In this document: piece after piece, positions 26,132 through 35,914 of the stretch | Layout: every line of letters begins with the position of its first letter | Position numbering within the stretch: position 1 is the stretch's first letter | Source: Psychroflexus salarius | GTDB lineage: Bacteria; Bacteroidota; Bacteroidia; Flavobacteriales; Flavobacteriaceae | Reading direction: 5' to 3' | DNA: 64,000 nt | NCBI RefSeq assembly: GCF_900129035.1 | Contig: NZ_FQTW01000002.1 | Coordinates: forward strand, 186,001 to 250,000 | The notes under the pieces: generated by a model | Seen by the model: only the letters and a program-made list of their open reading frames with translations | What the model was told of the DNA's origin: nothing | Database searches by the model: none | Made by a program: the position numbers and the translations under genes

Positions 26132-27155
26132 TATCTACGTCATCTAGAATTGGTTGTTTATAAAAGATATGTTGAACCATATTTTCGGCTAGATAAGGTG
26201 AAGCCAAAACACCACGGCTTCCATTACCATTAAATATAAAAAGTTGAGAATACTTTTCATGTTCGCCTAATATAGGTCTTCTGTCTTTTACAGTAGGACG
26301 GACACCAGCTAACTGGTCAACAATCTGGTAGTCTACAGAAAACATCGTTTCAAAAGCTTTAGACAGTTCTAATCGTATTGCTTCTGTTGGCTCATTATTC
26401 AATTCATGTCTTTGGTAATTAGCCCCAAATTTATACAAATCATTACCTAGTGGAATTAAAAAGTATTTCGATTTATAAATACTTTGGTTTGAATTAAGAT
26501 CTTTAGAATGAATAATCAAATATTCACCTTTGTTTCCATAAATAGGTAAATGATTAAAAAAAGGATTATCAATTACACCATAACCCTCGCAAAAAATAAC
26601 ATATTGATAAGATTTTGATTGATATGAAACTGATGAATTACCAATCTTTAATTTATTATAGTTGAAATTATCAAGATAGAATGAATCATTAAAATACTTC
26701 ATAGATTCATCTAAATAAGTGTTTAAGTCAAGCGTGTATATATGATTAACTTCGCCCAATTTAATGACTGCATTTGACAAATGTGGATGAGAAGGCGATT
26801 TAATGCTAGTAAGAAAATTAGAAATATAAGACCGTTCTGTAGCTGAAATAAAGTCGTTACAATCTTGAGGCGATTGAAGTAATTTAAACAAATTAGGTTG
26901 CTGGATGAAAGTTGTTTTTAATTTGGTTTCTATAGAAGAATAAAATTTAACTGCAGAAGCGTAAAATTCTTTTGCCATCCATACTTTTTTGTAACGTTTT
27001 AAAACTATTGGATTAAGAACACCACCAGCAACGCGGGTGGCTTGTTGCGAATTGTTAGAAACAATATCAAAACTCTTACCTAACTGCTCTAATTGATGTG
27101 CTAAAGATGATCCTGCAATACCAAAACCAACAACTAATACGTCTTTATGAGTCAT
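26112..27155 (-). CDS. FAD-dependent oxidoreductase (DAO family)
   Basis: 347 residues. Dinucleotide-binding GFGIAG (10-15) at the N-terminus, DAO-type central region, and a C-terminal GVRPTVKDRRPILGEH plus FNGNGSRGV segment that holds FAD. Probably deaminates or dehydrogenates an amine substrate that is unknown. The ATG comes directly after the T7 run of the gldKLMN terminator, so its expression may depend on readthrough or the transcript may be nearly leaderless. Not clearly MnmC-like, because the methyltransferase half is missing. Confidence 0.85.
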   Translation of the reverse strand: MTHKDVLVVGFGIAGSSLAHQLEQLGKSFDIVSNNSQQATRVAGGVLNPIVLKRYKKVWMAKEFYASAVKFYSSIETKLKTTFIQQPNLFKLLQSPQDCNDFISATERSYISNFLTSIKSPSHPHLSNAVIKLGEVNHIYTLDLNTYLDESMKYFNDSFYLDNFNYNKLKIGNSSVSYQSKSYQYVIFCEGYGVIDNPFFNHLPIYGNKGEYLIIHSKDLNSNQSIYKSKYFLIPLGNDLYKFGANYQRHELNNEPTEAIRLELSKAFETMFSVDYQIVDQLAGVRPTVKDRRPILGEHEKYSQLFIFNGNGSRGVLASPYLAENMVQHIFYKQPILDDVDIKRYVV

Positions 27156-27184
27156 AAAAAAAGCCTTTACGAAATGTAAAGGCT
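27156..27184 (-). terminator. Intrinsic terminator of gldKLMN, abutting the DAO gene start
   Basis: AGCCTTTAC/GTAAAGGCT (27162-27170 and 27176-27184), loop of 5, followed on the minus strand by seven T and then immediately by the ATG of the DAO gene. A strong factor-independent terminator 25 bases past the gldN stop. Confidence 0.9.
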
Positions 27185-27208
27185 AATATATTGATTAAAA
27201 ATGTAGAA

Positions 27209-28225
27209 TTAGTAATTCCACATATCCAATTCGAAATTTCTAATTTCCTCTTTTAAACGTCTTGCTTCGAGTAACTGCATTTGTGCGTTATCATTAATGT
27301 AGTCAGTAACTTTTCTATCTTCATAAACATTTTCGGTTTTGTAGATAAAAGAATTAAAACGTCTTGAGTTCAGTAAGTGATCGAAGCTAATTGGCATAGC
27401 ACTATTTTGAGGATTCAACACCTTAGAAGTGTGTAGTACCTGTCTTGCATCAGAAAACCAAACCCAAAAATAAGGGATTATTTGAGGCTCGCCACTATAA
27501 GTTGGGTTTTGAGATTGAATATCATAACCAGCCGGTGCAATACCTAAAAGACGATATTTCATTTCACCCTGACGTTTATCAAAATACCACATACCTTTGA
27601 TAAAGTATTCTTTTATATCAGCAGCTGTAATTTCAGTTGCAACTAGGTAAGGTTTCATTTTTTTGATTAGCTCTTGTGGGTATAACTCAGGATAATTTTC
27701 AAGTTCTCCAGCAAGCGATCGTGTTTTAAAGGTTTCAACGGCTTCTGTACCTGTAATACCATACTGACCTAAAATACTTCCAGCTGCGTTAGGCAAAAAT
27801 ATAGCCTTGGTTGCATCTTGAATTTCCTTAAAATCACGCTTTTTGTTAAAGTAACTTGTAGCGTAGACTTCGGTTATACCTAAAGAATCATCAGGATTTT
27901 TAGCACCTCTTTCTATAGCTTCAACTAAAGTTGCAAAAAGTGATTTTCTGTTACTACTTACCGAGTTATCTTGGGTTGGATATAATAATGGAAAATTAAT
28001 TTTTTGATTGAGATCAATTCGTTCCCAAACAACTTTAGACCATAGTATATCTCTATCTCCTACATAACCGTAAGGTAAAGGTTTATCATCATCAAATCTT
28101 TTTTGTTGAGCTGCTAAGTCTTCAATCTCTGAAGGCTTTTCAGCATTCAAAATATTTGACTGAGCAGATACTGTTACTGAAAACAGCAAAAAAGATAGTC
28201 CGATAAAATTAGCTTTAAATTTCAT
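27209..28225 (-). CDS. gldN: Gliding motility / type IX secretion protein GldN
   Basis: 338 residues with a Sec signal (about 1-21, ...VSAQ). GldN is a periplasmic part of the T9SS core that forms a ring with the GldK lipoprotein at the outer membrane. The family segments VVWERIDLNQKINFPL and YFIKGMWYFDKRQGEMKYRLLGIAPAGYD are well matched. Last gene of gldKLMN, ended by the hairpin at 27156-27184. Confidence 0.95.
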   Translation of the reverse strand: MKFKANFIGLSFLLFSVTVSAQSNILNAEKPSEIEDLAAQQKRFDDDKPLPYGYVGDRDILWSKVVWERIDLNQKINFPLLYPTQDNSVSSNRKSLFATLVEAIERGAKNPDDSLGITEVYATSYFNKKRDFKEIQDATKAIFLPNAAGSILGQYGITGTEAVETFKTRSLAGELENYPELYPQELIKKMKPYLVATEITAADIKEYFIKGMWYFDKRQGEMKYRLLGIAPAGYDIQSQNPTYSGEPQIIPYFWVWFSDARQVLHTSKVLNPQNSAMPISFDHLLNSRRFNSFIYKTENVYEDRKVTDYINDNAQMQLLEARRLKEEIRNFELDMWNY

Positions 28226-28238
28226 TATAATAATTTAA

Positions 28239-29810
28239 TTAGTTTGTAAGTTGAACTAATAAAGCAGGCATATTTTTAACATTTACACCTGGTACATCAG
28301 CTTTAACATCAAAAATCTGTATGATATCGCCTGTTCTAGCAAGTTCTAATAAATCTTTAGCTCTTGCATTTAGCATATTGCCATTAACAACAACCGCTGG
28401 CTGACCAGGTACACTAATTGTAAAACGCTTTACAACAGGTGTAATATCAAAATCAAAGTTCTCAAAAGTTGCACCAATAGGCGAAATTTTAAGTGCATTA
28501 CGTGGCATTTTAATAGCGCCACCTTCTTGTATTTGATCTCTTACAGTTGGTGTAGGTCTAGGCAAATCTTTAATTCTAAAAGTAGTTGAAGAAGTAATTT
28601 TTTCACCTTCAATTTCACCAGTTACATTAATTTTTAATTTAGTACCAGTCGTTGGTCTCACAACATATTGAGAACCTTTTACACGTTTCATGCCTGGAGC
28701 TGAAGCATTAACCTTATTTCCTGGAACACCAGGCATAGAAACCGTTATAGGGTTTTCAATACCACGGTAAACAACATTCATCTTATCTGCTGATACAATG
28801 GCTTGATTAGGTTTAGGAATAACTGAGTATGATTGGTTAACCGGTACTTCAATTTCTTTACCATCTTGGTTAAAAATCAATTTACCTTCAATCGTGTGAT
28901 CACCAGCATTACCAGCATTTACATTTAATTTAACTTGACCACCTTCTAGAGTAAAATCTTCACCTTGTGTTAAAGATCTACCGTCAAGTTTTAAGTCCAC
29001 TTTATTTGGCACTGTTGAATTATCAGTACGACCAAGAACGATAGCACCATCAAATGTATTACCTTGATAATAAGCACCTCTTGAAGTTTGTAATAAAGTA
29101 GAGTAGTTGTCCATTGAGGCAATTTGGGTTAATTGGCCTGAAAGCATTGATGATAAGATTTCATTCTCAAGAACTTTCAACTCGTTTTGCAAGGCTGTTA
29201 TTTTAGTAATAGCTGAAATTAACGGAAAGCCTACATAATGATGACGAATATAATTTTGAGGCGTTGCTGCTTCAGGTGCATCTTTAGGCATAACTGGATC
29301 TGCACTAAACTGAGAATTTATAGATTCTAAGAAAGTTGCGTACTTAGAATCACCACCTAATACACTATTCATTTTATCTTTATAAGCTCTCATGTTTGCG
29401 ATAAATTGTTCACCTTCAGGCTTCAATTTTTCGCCTTTCACAAAAAGTTCATTAACATAAGAAGATTTATCCATAGTTTCATAATCGGTAGGGTCTTCAA
29501 CTGAACCATACATCCCTTCCTTAATTCCAGCAAAATAATTATAAAGTTCAGTAGTAGCTGCTGTTACCTGATCAGCTTTTTGTTTTACTTCAGCAAATTG
29601 TTCAGGTGATTCACTTGCTTTAACTGCTAAACCACTAAGAGCAGCCTGATTTTTGCTTTCAAACTTAACATTTGACTCTTCAAGTGTTTCATTTATTGAA
29701 CCAAACGCAGACAAAACTTCCTTAGACATATTTAGTGCTAACATAGCGATAAACACTAAATACATTAAGTTAATCATCCGTTGTCTTGGTGTTTCTTTTC
29801 CTCCTGCCAT
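28239..29810 (-). CDS. gldM: Type IX secretion motor protein GldM
   Basis: 523 residues. One membrane helix (about 12-32, LMYLVFIAMLALNMSKEVL) followed by a large periplasmic region of stacked domains. GldM pairs with GldL to make the proton-driven motor of gliding and T9SS and reaches up to GldK/GldN. Length and N-terminus are typical. 13 bp before gldN. Confidence 0.96.
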   Translation of the reverse strand: MAGGKETPRQRMINLMYLVFIAMLALNMSKEVLSAFGSINETLEESNVKFESKNQAALSGLAVKASESPEQFAEVKQKADQVTAATTELYNYFAGIKEGMYGSVEDPTDYETMDKSSYVNELFVKGEKLKPEGEQFIANMRAYKDKMNSVLGGDSKYATFLESINSQFSADPVMPKDAPEAATPQNYIRHHYVGFPLISAITKITALQNELKVLENEILSSMLSGQLTQIASMDNYSTLLQTSRGAYYQGNTFDGAIVLGRTDNSTVPNKVDLKLDGRSLTQGEDFTLEGGQVKLNVNAGNAGDHTIEGKLIFNQDGKEIEVPVNQSYSVIPKPNQAIVSADKMNVVYRGIENPITVSMPGVPGNKVNASAPGMKRVKGSQYVVRPTTGTKLKINVTGEIEGEKITSSTTFRIKDLPRPTPTVRDQIQEGGAIKMPRNALKISPIGATFENFDFDITPVVKRFTISVPGQPAVVVNGNMLNARAKDLLELARTGDIIQIFDVKADVPGVNVKNMPALLVQLTN

Positions 29811-29840
29811 AATTTATATCTTAATTAATCTAGTTTATAA

Positions 29841-30491
29841 TTAGGCTTTAGGTCTCATAGCAGTTAACATACCACCATAAACTCCATTAAGCGAATTAAG
29901 GTTAGCCGTTAACGATTCCATTTGCTCTTTTAATTTACCTGCATTATCAGCAACTGCTTGGTTAATTTCTGCTTGTTTAGAAGCAGATTCAACTTGAACT
30001 TTATATAGACTGTTTAATGATTCCATTTGCGCAGCTGCCATAGTTAACTCTTCTCCATATTTTTTCTGAGAATTCATAGCTTCAGTTGTAGGAGCGATAC
30101 CTTTAGCTGCTCCTTCAAAATTTTTGATGCTTTCACCTAAACTCTCCATAAGCTTAGAGTCAATTTTTGCTTCCTTAAGCATATCATCTAATTTTTTAGA
30201 AAGCATACCACTTTCATCCTTAGCCTCTTTTTTAGCTTGTTTAGAGTTTGACTCTCCGCCTGTTAACTCAGGATAAACCTTAGACCAATCTAATTCACTA
30301 TCAACTGGTTCAAAAGCAGAAACTGTAAATACAAGCGCCTCTGTTACAAGACCGATTGTTAACATTAATCCTCCAGTTAAAGGTCCTATTTCAATATGCT
30401 GAATTTTAAATAATGCACCAATAATTACGATTGCGGCACCTAAACCGTAAACCATATTCATTAATTTCTTTCCTTTGTTTGACTTAGCCAT
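29841..30491 (-). CDS. gldL: Type IX secretion motor protein GldL
   Basis: 216 residues. Two membrane helices near the N-terminus (about 9-28 and 35-56) including the conserved Glu in GLVTEALVF, proposed to carry protons, and a cytoplasmic coiled coil. The stator/rotor partner of GldM. Family length and order are normal. Confidence 0.96.
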   Translation of the reverse strand: MAKSNKGKKLMNMVYGLGAAIVIIGALFKIQHIEIGPLTGGLMLTIGLVTEALVFTVSAFEPVDSELDWSKVYPELTGGESNSKQAKKEAKDESGMLSKKLDDMLKEAKIDSKLMESLGESIKNFEGAAKGIAPTTEAMNSQKKYGEELTMAAAQMESLNSLYKVQVESASKQAEINQAVADNAGKLKEQMESLTANLNSLNGVYGGMLTAMRPKA

Positions 30492-30544
30492 AATAATTAA
30501 TTTAATTTAGTTGTTTATTGATTGTTGATTTTTTAAAGTTGTAT

Positions 30545-31933
30545 TTATCTTCTATTTAAGTTTAAAGAGTTGCCCAAGTAGTTTTGTACATTTCTAAAAC
30601 CTATGTAACTTCTAGCTGTATCGGCATATTCGAAATCTCTAGTACTTACTTGAAGATAATAACTAACATCTTTCCAAGAACCACCTCGAATCACCTTACG
30701 CTTGTTGTTTTTATTATTAACATTAGGGCTCATACTTGACATATACTCGTATGAATTTGCATTATATGATGTATTGACCCATTCTGCAACATTACCAGAC
30801 ATGTTATACAATCCAAAACCATTTGGATCATATGCGTCGGCTTCTACAGTATAAAGGGCTTCGTCTGCTGCATAATCACCTCTTAATGGCTTAAAGTTTG
30901 CCAAAAAGCAAGCACGATCATCTTTAGTGTAAGGACCACCCCAAGGATAAGTCGCAGCCTCTAAACCACCACGTGCTGCATATTCCCACTCAGCTTCAGA
31001 AGGCAATCTAAATGACTGAACTCTTGAAGATTCATTTTTGCGACCTTTATTCTTTTTATAACTACTTAAATATTGTGTTCTCCAATCAGAAAACGCTTTA
31101 GCTTGATTCCAATTAACGCCAACCACTGGGTAATTACTAAAAGCAGCATGTTGAAAATAATCATTGTGCATTGGTTCATTGTACGAATAAGAAAAATCTT
31201 TTATCCAAACCGTTGTATCAGGGTAAACCTCAACAACATGCTCTTCAATAAAGTTCGTACGATCACCTTTGGCTCTTGCAGCCGCTTCAATATCCATCTC
31301 CTTGTAACTATACTTGAATTTAGTAACGTCTTTCATGCGCTCACCATTATACGACTGGTCTGAAGGCAAAAAGAACTCATCCATCACCATTACATAATCT
31401 TGGTCTGGATATTCTGAAGGTTTCCAGATTATATCAATATCCCAATTCAACTGCTTGTCAGTTGGATCATACAAAGTTGAGTATTGTTCGTACGGTGTTT
31501 GATTTTGTTGATTGTTTCCTCCAGCGTTTTGAGTTTGTGCATTTTTAAATGCAAAATCTTGAATAGAACCAGAATTTCCACCACCTTGACCGGCCTGACC
31601 TCCACCAGCTGTTGAAGCCATTTCAGCAAGACTTTGTCTTACAACAGAATCTCTAACGTAAAACACAAACTGTCTATACTCAGCATTAGTGATTTCGGTT
31701 TCATCCATATAAAAAGATGGAACAGTAACTGTTTTGGTAGGTGCGTTTTTCAGGCCTGCAATATCATAATCTGCCTTTCCCATAATAAAAGCACCACCTT
31801 CTACAAGTACCATACCGTATGGCTTTTCAGGATTCCAAGACTTACCATCAACTCCAACTAGCTGACCTTTGTCATTTTTACCACAACTTACTACAAGTAA
31901 TGCAACAACAAAAATTTGGACGATTTTTTTCAT
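30545..31933 (-). CDS. gldK: Gliding motility lipoprotein GldK
   Basis: 462 residues. Lipobox VVSC with C17 as the mature N-terminus, then a formylglycine-generating-enzyme-like (FGE/sulfatase-modifying) domain used structurally (MVLVEGGAFIMG, GEWEYAARGG-type and GSWKD segments). It forms the outer-membrane ring of the T9SS with GldN. A Gln/Gly/Asn-rich low-complexity insert lies at about 108-145 between two FGE blocks. First gene of the operon; a weak promoter precedes it. Confidence 0.95.
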   Translation of the reverse strand: MKKIVQIFVVALLVVSCGKNDKGQLVGVDGKSWNPEKPYGMVLVEGGAFIMGKADYDIAGLKNAPTKTVTVPSFYMDETEITNAEYRQFVFYVRDSVVRQSLAEMASTAGGGQAGQGGGNSGSIQDFAFKNAQTQNAGGNNQQNQTPYEQYSTLYDPTDKQLNWDIDIIWKPSEYPDQDYVMVMDEFFLPSDQSYNGERMKDVTKFKYSYKEMDIEAAARAKGDRTNFIEEHVVEVYPDTTVWIKDFSYSYNEPMHNDYFQHAAFSNYPVVGVNWNQAKAFSDWRTQYLSSYKKNKGRKNESSRVQSFRLPSEAEWEYAARGGLEAATYPWGGPYTKDDRACFLANFKPLRGDYAADEALYTVEADAYDPNGFGLYNMSGNVAEWVNTSYNANSYEYMSSMSPNVNNKNNKRKVIRGGSWKDVSYYLQVSTRDFEYADTARSYIGFRNVQNYLGNSLNLNRR

Positions 31934-31963
31934 TTCTTAATATTATTTCTAATAATTAGGCCG

Positions 31964-31994
31964 TAAACCTAAAATTTAATTTACAAAAAAACAA
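31964..31994 (-). promoter_or_regulatory. Possible promoter of gldKLMN
   Basis: TTG (31992-31994), 20 bases, then TAGGTTTA (31964-31971) on the minus strand, one mismatch from TAnnTTTG. About 31 bases before the gldK ATG. Confidence 0.35.
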
Positions 31995-32032
31995 TAATTT
32001 TCTTAATAATAGCTTAAAATAAGTAAAATTAA

Positions 32033-33202
32033 TCAAAAATACCCTTTGAGTTTGGCATTATACCAGCGCTGAGGTATTTTACCAGCACATGCATCTTTAT
32101 AATCTTGCTCGCAACATGATATAAACGTAAAATGAACGTTATTATTATGCAAAAAATTATCTGAGGCTTTAATCCACCATTTATTTGAACGCTTACTATG
32201 CAAGAACTCTAAATAATCATCATTTTTAAAATTTAAAGGCACTTTATAACTAATAATATTGCTATTTTCAATTGAAATATGTTCTGATAACTTTAAATTA
32301 AAACCTTCAATAAAATACCACAACATTTGTACTACAAGATGATTGAAAGTAGAAGTTGAAGATAGAGCATCAAGCTCTCCTAAATGAAAGCACTTTACAC
32401 GATTACTCATTCCTGAATATCTAGCAATTGTACACATCTCCATACCATTAAAACCATTCGGCATGAAATGAGCCGAATCGGCCAAGGTTGACGAACTCAA
32501 GCAACTCAAATCTATTGTCACTAAATCTGAATCTCTTAAAACAGGCTCAACAATTGTAACATCTTTATTGATTTCTCCATACCTGTAAGCTTCAAAAAAA
32601 AGCTTTTCCATCAAATCAATTTCGTGTTGTGCATTATGAAATGTCAAATATCCTAAATTAGCATAATTGAATAAATTATAGGGTTCATCAACAATTATTT
32701 TACCTACAAACGAATGGTTTGAAAACTCCTCTTCTGCACTACCTAAATCAAATTTTGCATCGACATTAGTAACATTAATCATGTATTGAAAACCGTCAAA
32801 AGCTCTATAAATTGGATAAACAATATCTTGACTACCTCCAATTATTAAAGGAACTAGTTTATTTTTAAGTAATTCAGACACTACTGATTTAACCAGAAAA
32901 AAAGTATCATTAACAGTTTCTCCATATGTAATATGTCCTAAATCTATAATCTTACTACTCCAAGAACCAGGATTCAAGCTATAAAAATCATATCTTATTT
33001 GCTCATAATCTCCACTGTTGCATTTTGGCTTTAGGCTATTTCTATTTTCATCTACACTTAAAATTGCGATATCATAATCTTTTAATTCAATAGCTTCATC
33101 ATGCCTATAAAATTTAACTTGATGAAACAATTGAGTTATCGCAGAAGGATTAAATTGACCTTTAAACTCTTCAGAAACAACCTGTAAGAACTCTAAATTC
33201 AT
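32033..33202 (-). CDS. Arginase/formimidoylglutamase-fold protein, metal site degenerate
   Basis: 389 residues with the ureohydrolase fold. The metal-binding motifs have changed: GGSQD (122-126) in place of GGGHE/D, DAKFD (148-152) in place of DxHxD, and IDLSC (230-234) in place of (S)xDxD. Three of the six usual Mn ligands (two His and one Asp) are therefore missing, so a standard guanidino-hydrolase activity is doubtful. It begins at the base after the topA stop, so it is co-transcribed with topA. Often auto-annotated as formimidoylglutamase; that name should be used with care. Confidence 0.8.
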   Translation of the reverse strand: MNLEFLQVVSEEFKGQFNPSAITQLFHQVKFYRHDEAIELKDYDIAILSVDENRNSLKPKCNSGDYEQIRYDFYSLNPGSWSSKIIDLGHITYGETVNDTFFLVKSVVSELLKNKLVPLIIGGSQDIVYPIYRAFDGFQYMINVTNVDAKFDLGSAEEEFSNHSFVGKIIVDEPYNLFNYANLGYLTFHNAQHEIDLMEKLFFEAYRYGEINKDVTIVEPVLRDSDLVTIDLSCLSSSTLADSAHFMPNGFNGMEMCTIARYSGMSNRVKCFHLGELDALSSTSTFNHLVVQMLWYFIEGFNLKLSEHISIENSNIISYKVPLNFKNDDYLEFLHSKRSNKWWIKASDNFLHNNNVHFTFISCCEQDYKDACAGKIPQRWYNAKLKGYF

Positions 33203-35725
33203 TTATTTCTTTGATTTAGATTTACCTGTTCGGGCTTTAGATTTTGATTTAGCCTTTGTCTTCGCTTTTCGTTTTGGCTTTTTAGTATTTTTCTCTAAAA
33301 TAGCTTTTGCTTCATCTAAAGACATCTCTTCAGCTTCAGTTGTTTTTGGTAGCTCTACTTTAGTTTTTCCTTTAGATAATTTAAATCTTCCCCAACGTGC
33401 CTTTTCAAGCTTAATCCCTTCATCTTCCCAATGATGAATTAACTTTTCACGTTCTTTTTTTAATTTATCTTCAATTAATTCTTCAATATCTTCATTAGAT
33501 AAATTATCAAAATCGTATTTTTTATTGACATTGATAAACATACCATCCCATTTCAGGTAAGGCCCAAAACGTCCTACACCTTTTTGAACACCTTTATCTT
33601 TGTAGTGATAAATGGGTGCATCAGCCTTTTCTTTAGCTTTAATCAATTCAATTGCACGATCATAATCTACATCAAGCGGATCTTCACCTTTATCTAAAGA
33701 AATAAACTTTTTACCATAACGCAAATAAGGTCCGTATCTCCCTACATTAGTTTCCATTTTTTCTCCCTCATATTCCCCAATCTCTTTTGGTAATTTGAAT
33801 AATTCTAAAGCTTCTTCATAAGTTATTGAACTTAAAGACTGATTAGGCTTCAGGCTAGCAAATTGTGGTTTTTCATCATCTTCTACACTACCTATTTGAA
33901 CCATTGGCCCAAATTTACCTAAACGAGCACTGAGTGGTTTTCCTGTTTTAGGATCTTTACCTAGAACACGTTCGCCTACTTCACGTTCAGCATTTTTAGC
34001 AACATCCTCGACTATTGGATGAAAATTTTTGTAAAAATCGCTCATAATGGCAGTCCACCTAGCGTTTCCATCTGCAACTTCATCAAAATCCTGTTCTAAC
34101 TTAGCTGTAAAATTATAATCAACAATACTGCTGAAATGATTGACTAAAAAATCATTAACGACCATACCAACGTCAGTTGGCACTAATTTACCTTTATCAC
34201 TACCAACCATTTCTGAAAGCTGATGTGTTTTGAGCTCATTGTTTTTTAAAGTCAGTTGAATGTACTCACGTTCTTTTCCTTCAACTGATCCTTTTTCTAT
34301 ATATTTTCTATTTTGAATTGTCGAAATAGTTGGTGCATAAGTTGAAGGTCTTCCGATACCTAATTCCTCTAACTTCTTTACAAGAGAAGCCTCTGTATAA
34401 CGTGCTGGCGGTCTTGTATAGCGTTCAGTTGCTTTAATGTATACATTTTCTAAGGCATCACCTTTAACCATTTTAGGTAAAAGACCTGCCTTTTCTTCGG
34501 CTTCTTCGTCGCTACCTTCTAAATAAACTTTTAAGAAGCCTTCAAAAGTGACAATTTCGCCATTAGCAGTAAAGTGTTGATCGCTTTTGTTGGAAGCAAT
34601 TTTTACATTGGTTCGTTCTAGTTTTGCATCACTCATTTGTGAGGCAATACCACGCTTCCAGATTAATTCATACAAGCGTTGTTGATCTCGCTCTGCTGAT
34701 ATACTATGGTTCGCAAAATTGGTTGGTCTTATGGCTTCATGAGCTTCTTGAGCGCCTTTAGACTTACCTTTAAAATTTCGACTTTTATGAAACTCATTAC
34801 CATAAGCTTTTTCAATTTCGGCTTGAGCTCCTTTTTTTGCGTCTTTAGACAAATTAACGCTATCTGTTCTCATATAGGTAATATGACCAGATTCGTAAAG
34901 TCTTTGCGCAATTTGCATTGTTTTACTCACTGAAAAGTATAATTTTCGAGAAGCTTCTTGTTGCAAAGTTGATGTTGTAAATGGTGGTGCTGGTGACTTT
35001 TTGGCTGGCTTTTTTGTAAGGTCGTCAACTTTAAAATTAGCTGATTTGTGTGCTTCTAAAAACGACTCAACTTCAGCTTGTTCTTTTAAGTTTTTAGGCA
35101 ACTTAGCTTTAAACTTACTACCAGAATCTGTTGCAAATTCAGCATCAACACGAAATGATGCTTTTGGCGTAAAACTCAAAATTTCACGTTCACGCTCCAC
35201 GATTAAACGAACAGAAACCGATTGCACTCGACCAGCAGACAAACCGCCTTTAACTTTTCGCCACAAAACCGGTGAAAGTTCATAACCTACTAAGCGGTCT
35301 AACACACGACGCGCTTGTTGCGCATCAACCAAATTATAATCTATTTCACGCGGATTTTCTATCGCACGTTGAATAGCTGATTTGGTAATTTCAGAAAAAA
35401 CAATACGTTTTGTTTTTGATTTATCAAGATTTAACTCTTCGGCAAGATGCCAAGCTATCGCTTCTCCTTCACGGTCTTCATCACTAGCTAACCAAACCAT
35501 TTCAGAAGAATTAGCAAGTTTGGCTAGCTTTTTAACCACATCTTTTTTGTCGCTATTAACAACATATTTTGGCTTAAAATCGCCATCAACATCAACACCT
35601 AACTCTTTTGAAGGCAAGTCTGCAATATGACCAAAACTAGATTCTACTTTATAATTTTTTCCTAAAAATTTTTCGATTGTTTTTGCCTTTGCTGGAGACT
35701 CAACTATTACAAGATTTTTTGCCAT
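33203..35725 (-). CDS. topA: DNA topoisomerase I
   Basis: 840-residue type IA topoisomerase that relaxes negative supercoils. TOPRIM domain at the N-terminus (MAKNLVIVESPAKAK), catalytic Y284 in ITYMRTDSVNLS, and three to four C-terminal repeats of the form GRxGPYLRYGKKF in place of zinc fingers, ending in a Lys/Ser-rich tail. The reading frame is open up to a TTG at 35773, but that TTG is part of the promoter (TTG-N17-TACTTTTG), so the ATG at 35725 is the start. Heads an operon with the arginase-fold gene. Confidence 0.96.
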   Translation of the reverse strand: MAKNLVIVESPAKAKTIEKFLGKNYKVESSFGHIADLPSKELGVDVDGDFKPKYVVNSDKKDVVKKLAKLANSSEMVWLASDEDREGEAIAWHLAEELNLDKSKTKRIVFSEITKSAIQRAIENPREIDYNLVDAQQARRVLDRLVGYELSPVLWRKVKGGLSAGRVQSVSVRLIVEREREILSFTPKASFRVDAEFATDSGSKFKAKLPKNLKEQAEVESFLEAHKSANFKVDDLTKKPAKKSPAPPFTTSTLQQEASRKLYFSVSKTMQIAQRLYESGHITYMRTDSVNLSKDAKKGAQAEIEKAYGNEFHKSRNFKGKSKGAQEAHEAIRPTNFANHSISAERDQQRLYELIWKRGIASQMSDAKLERTNVKIASNKSDQHFTANGEIVTFEGFLKVYLEGSDEEAEEKAGLLPKMVKGDALENVYIKATERYTRPPARYTEASLVKKLEELGIGRPSTYAPTISTIQNRKYIEKGSVEGKEREYIQLTLKNNELKTHQLSEMVGSDKGKLVPTDVGMVVNDFLVNHFSSIVDYNFTAKLEQDFDEVADGNARWTAIMSDFYKNFHPIVEDVAKNAEREVGERVLGKDPKTGKPLSARLGKFGPMVQIGSVEDDEKPQFASLKPNQSLSSITYEEALELFKLPKEIGEYEGEKMETNVGRYGPYLRYGKKFISLDKGEDPLDVDYDRAIELIKAKEKADAPIYHYKDKGVQKGVGRFGPYLKWDGMFINVNKKYDFDNLSNEDIEELIEDKLKKEREKLIHHWEDEGIKLEKARWGRFKLSKGKTKVELPKTTEAEEMSLDEAKAILEKNTKKPKRKAKTKAKSKSKARTGKSKSKK

Positions 35726-35745
35726 GAATTTGAAAATTTCTGTTA

Positions 35746-35773
35746 CAAAAGTATGCGATTTTTTTGATTTCAA
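35746..35773 (-). promoter_or_regulatory. Promoter of topA
   Basis: TTG (35771-35773), 17 bases, TACTTTTG (35746-35753) on the minus strand: an exact Bacteroidetes promoter. It lies inside the longer open reading frame and therefore decides the topA start. Confidence 0.75.
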
Positions 35774-35864
35774 TTAAAAATAAACGCTAAACTGAATTTA
35801 AGCAATCTTAAAACGAGCCATGACAACATGATTACAAATTAACTAAAATTAGGAAAAATGACAC

Positions 35865-35895
35865 TTTGTCAGTTGTTTTATTACGTGTATCTTTG
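35865..35895 (+). promoter_or_regulatory. Promoter of miaB
   Basis: TTTG (35865-35868), 19 bases, TATCTTTG (35888-35895): an exact consensus with ideal spacing. Transcription would begin near 35901, about 14 bases before the ATG at 35915, which rules out the upstream ATG at 35858. Confidence 0.8.
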
Positions 35896-35914
35896 CGCAA
35901 AATTGAATGCGGTT

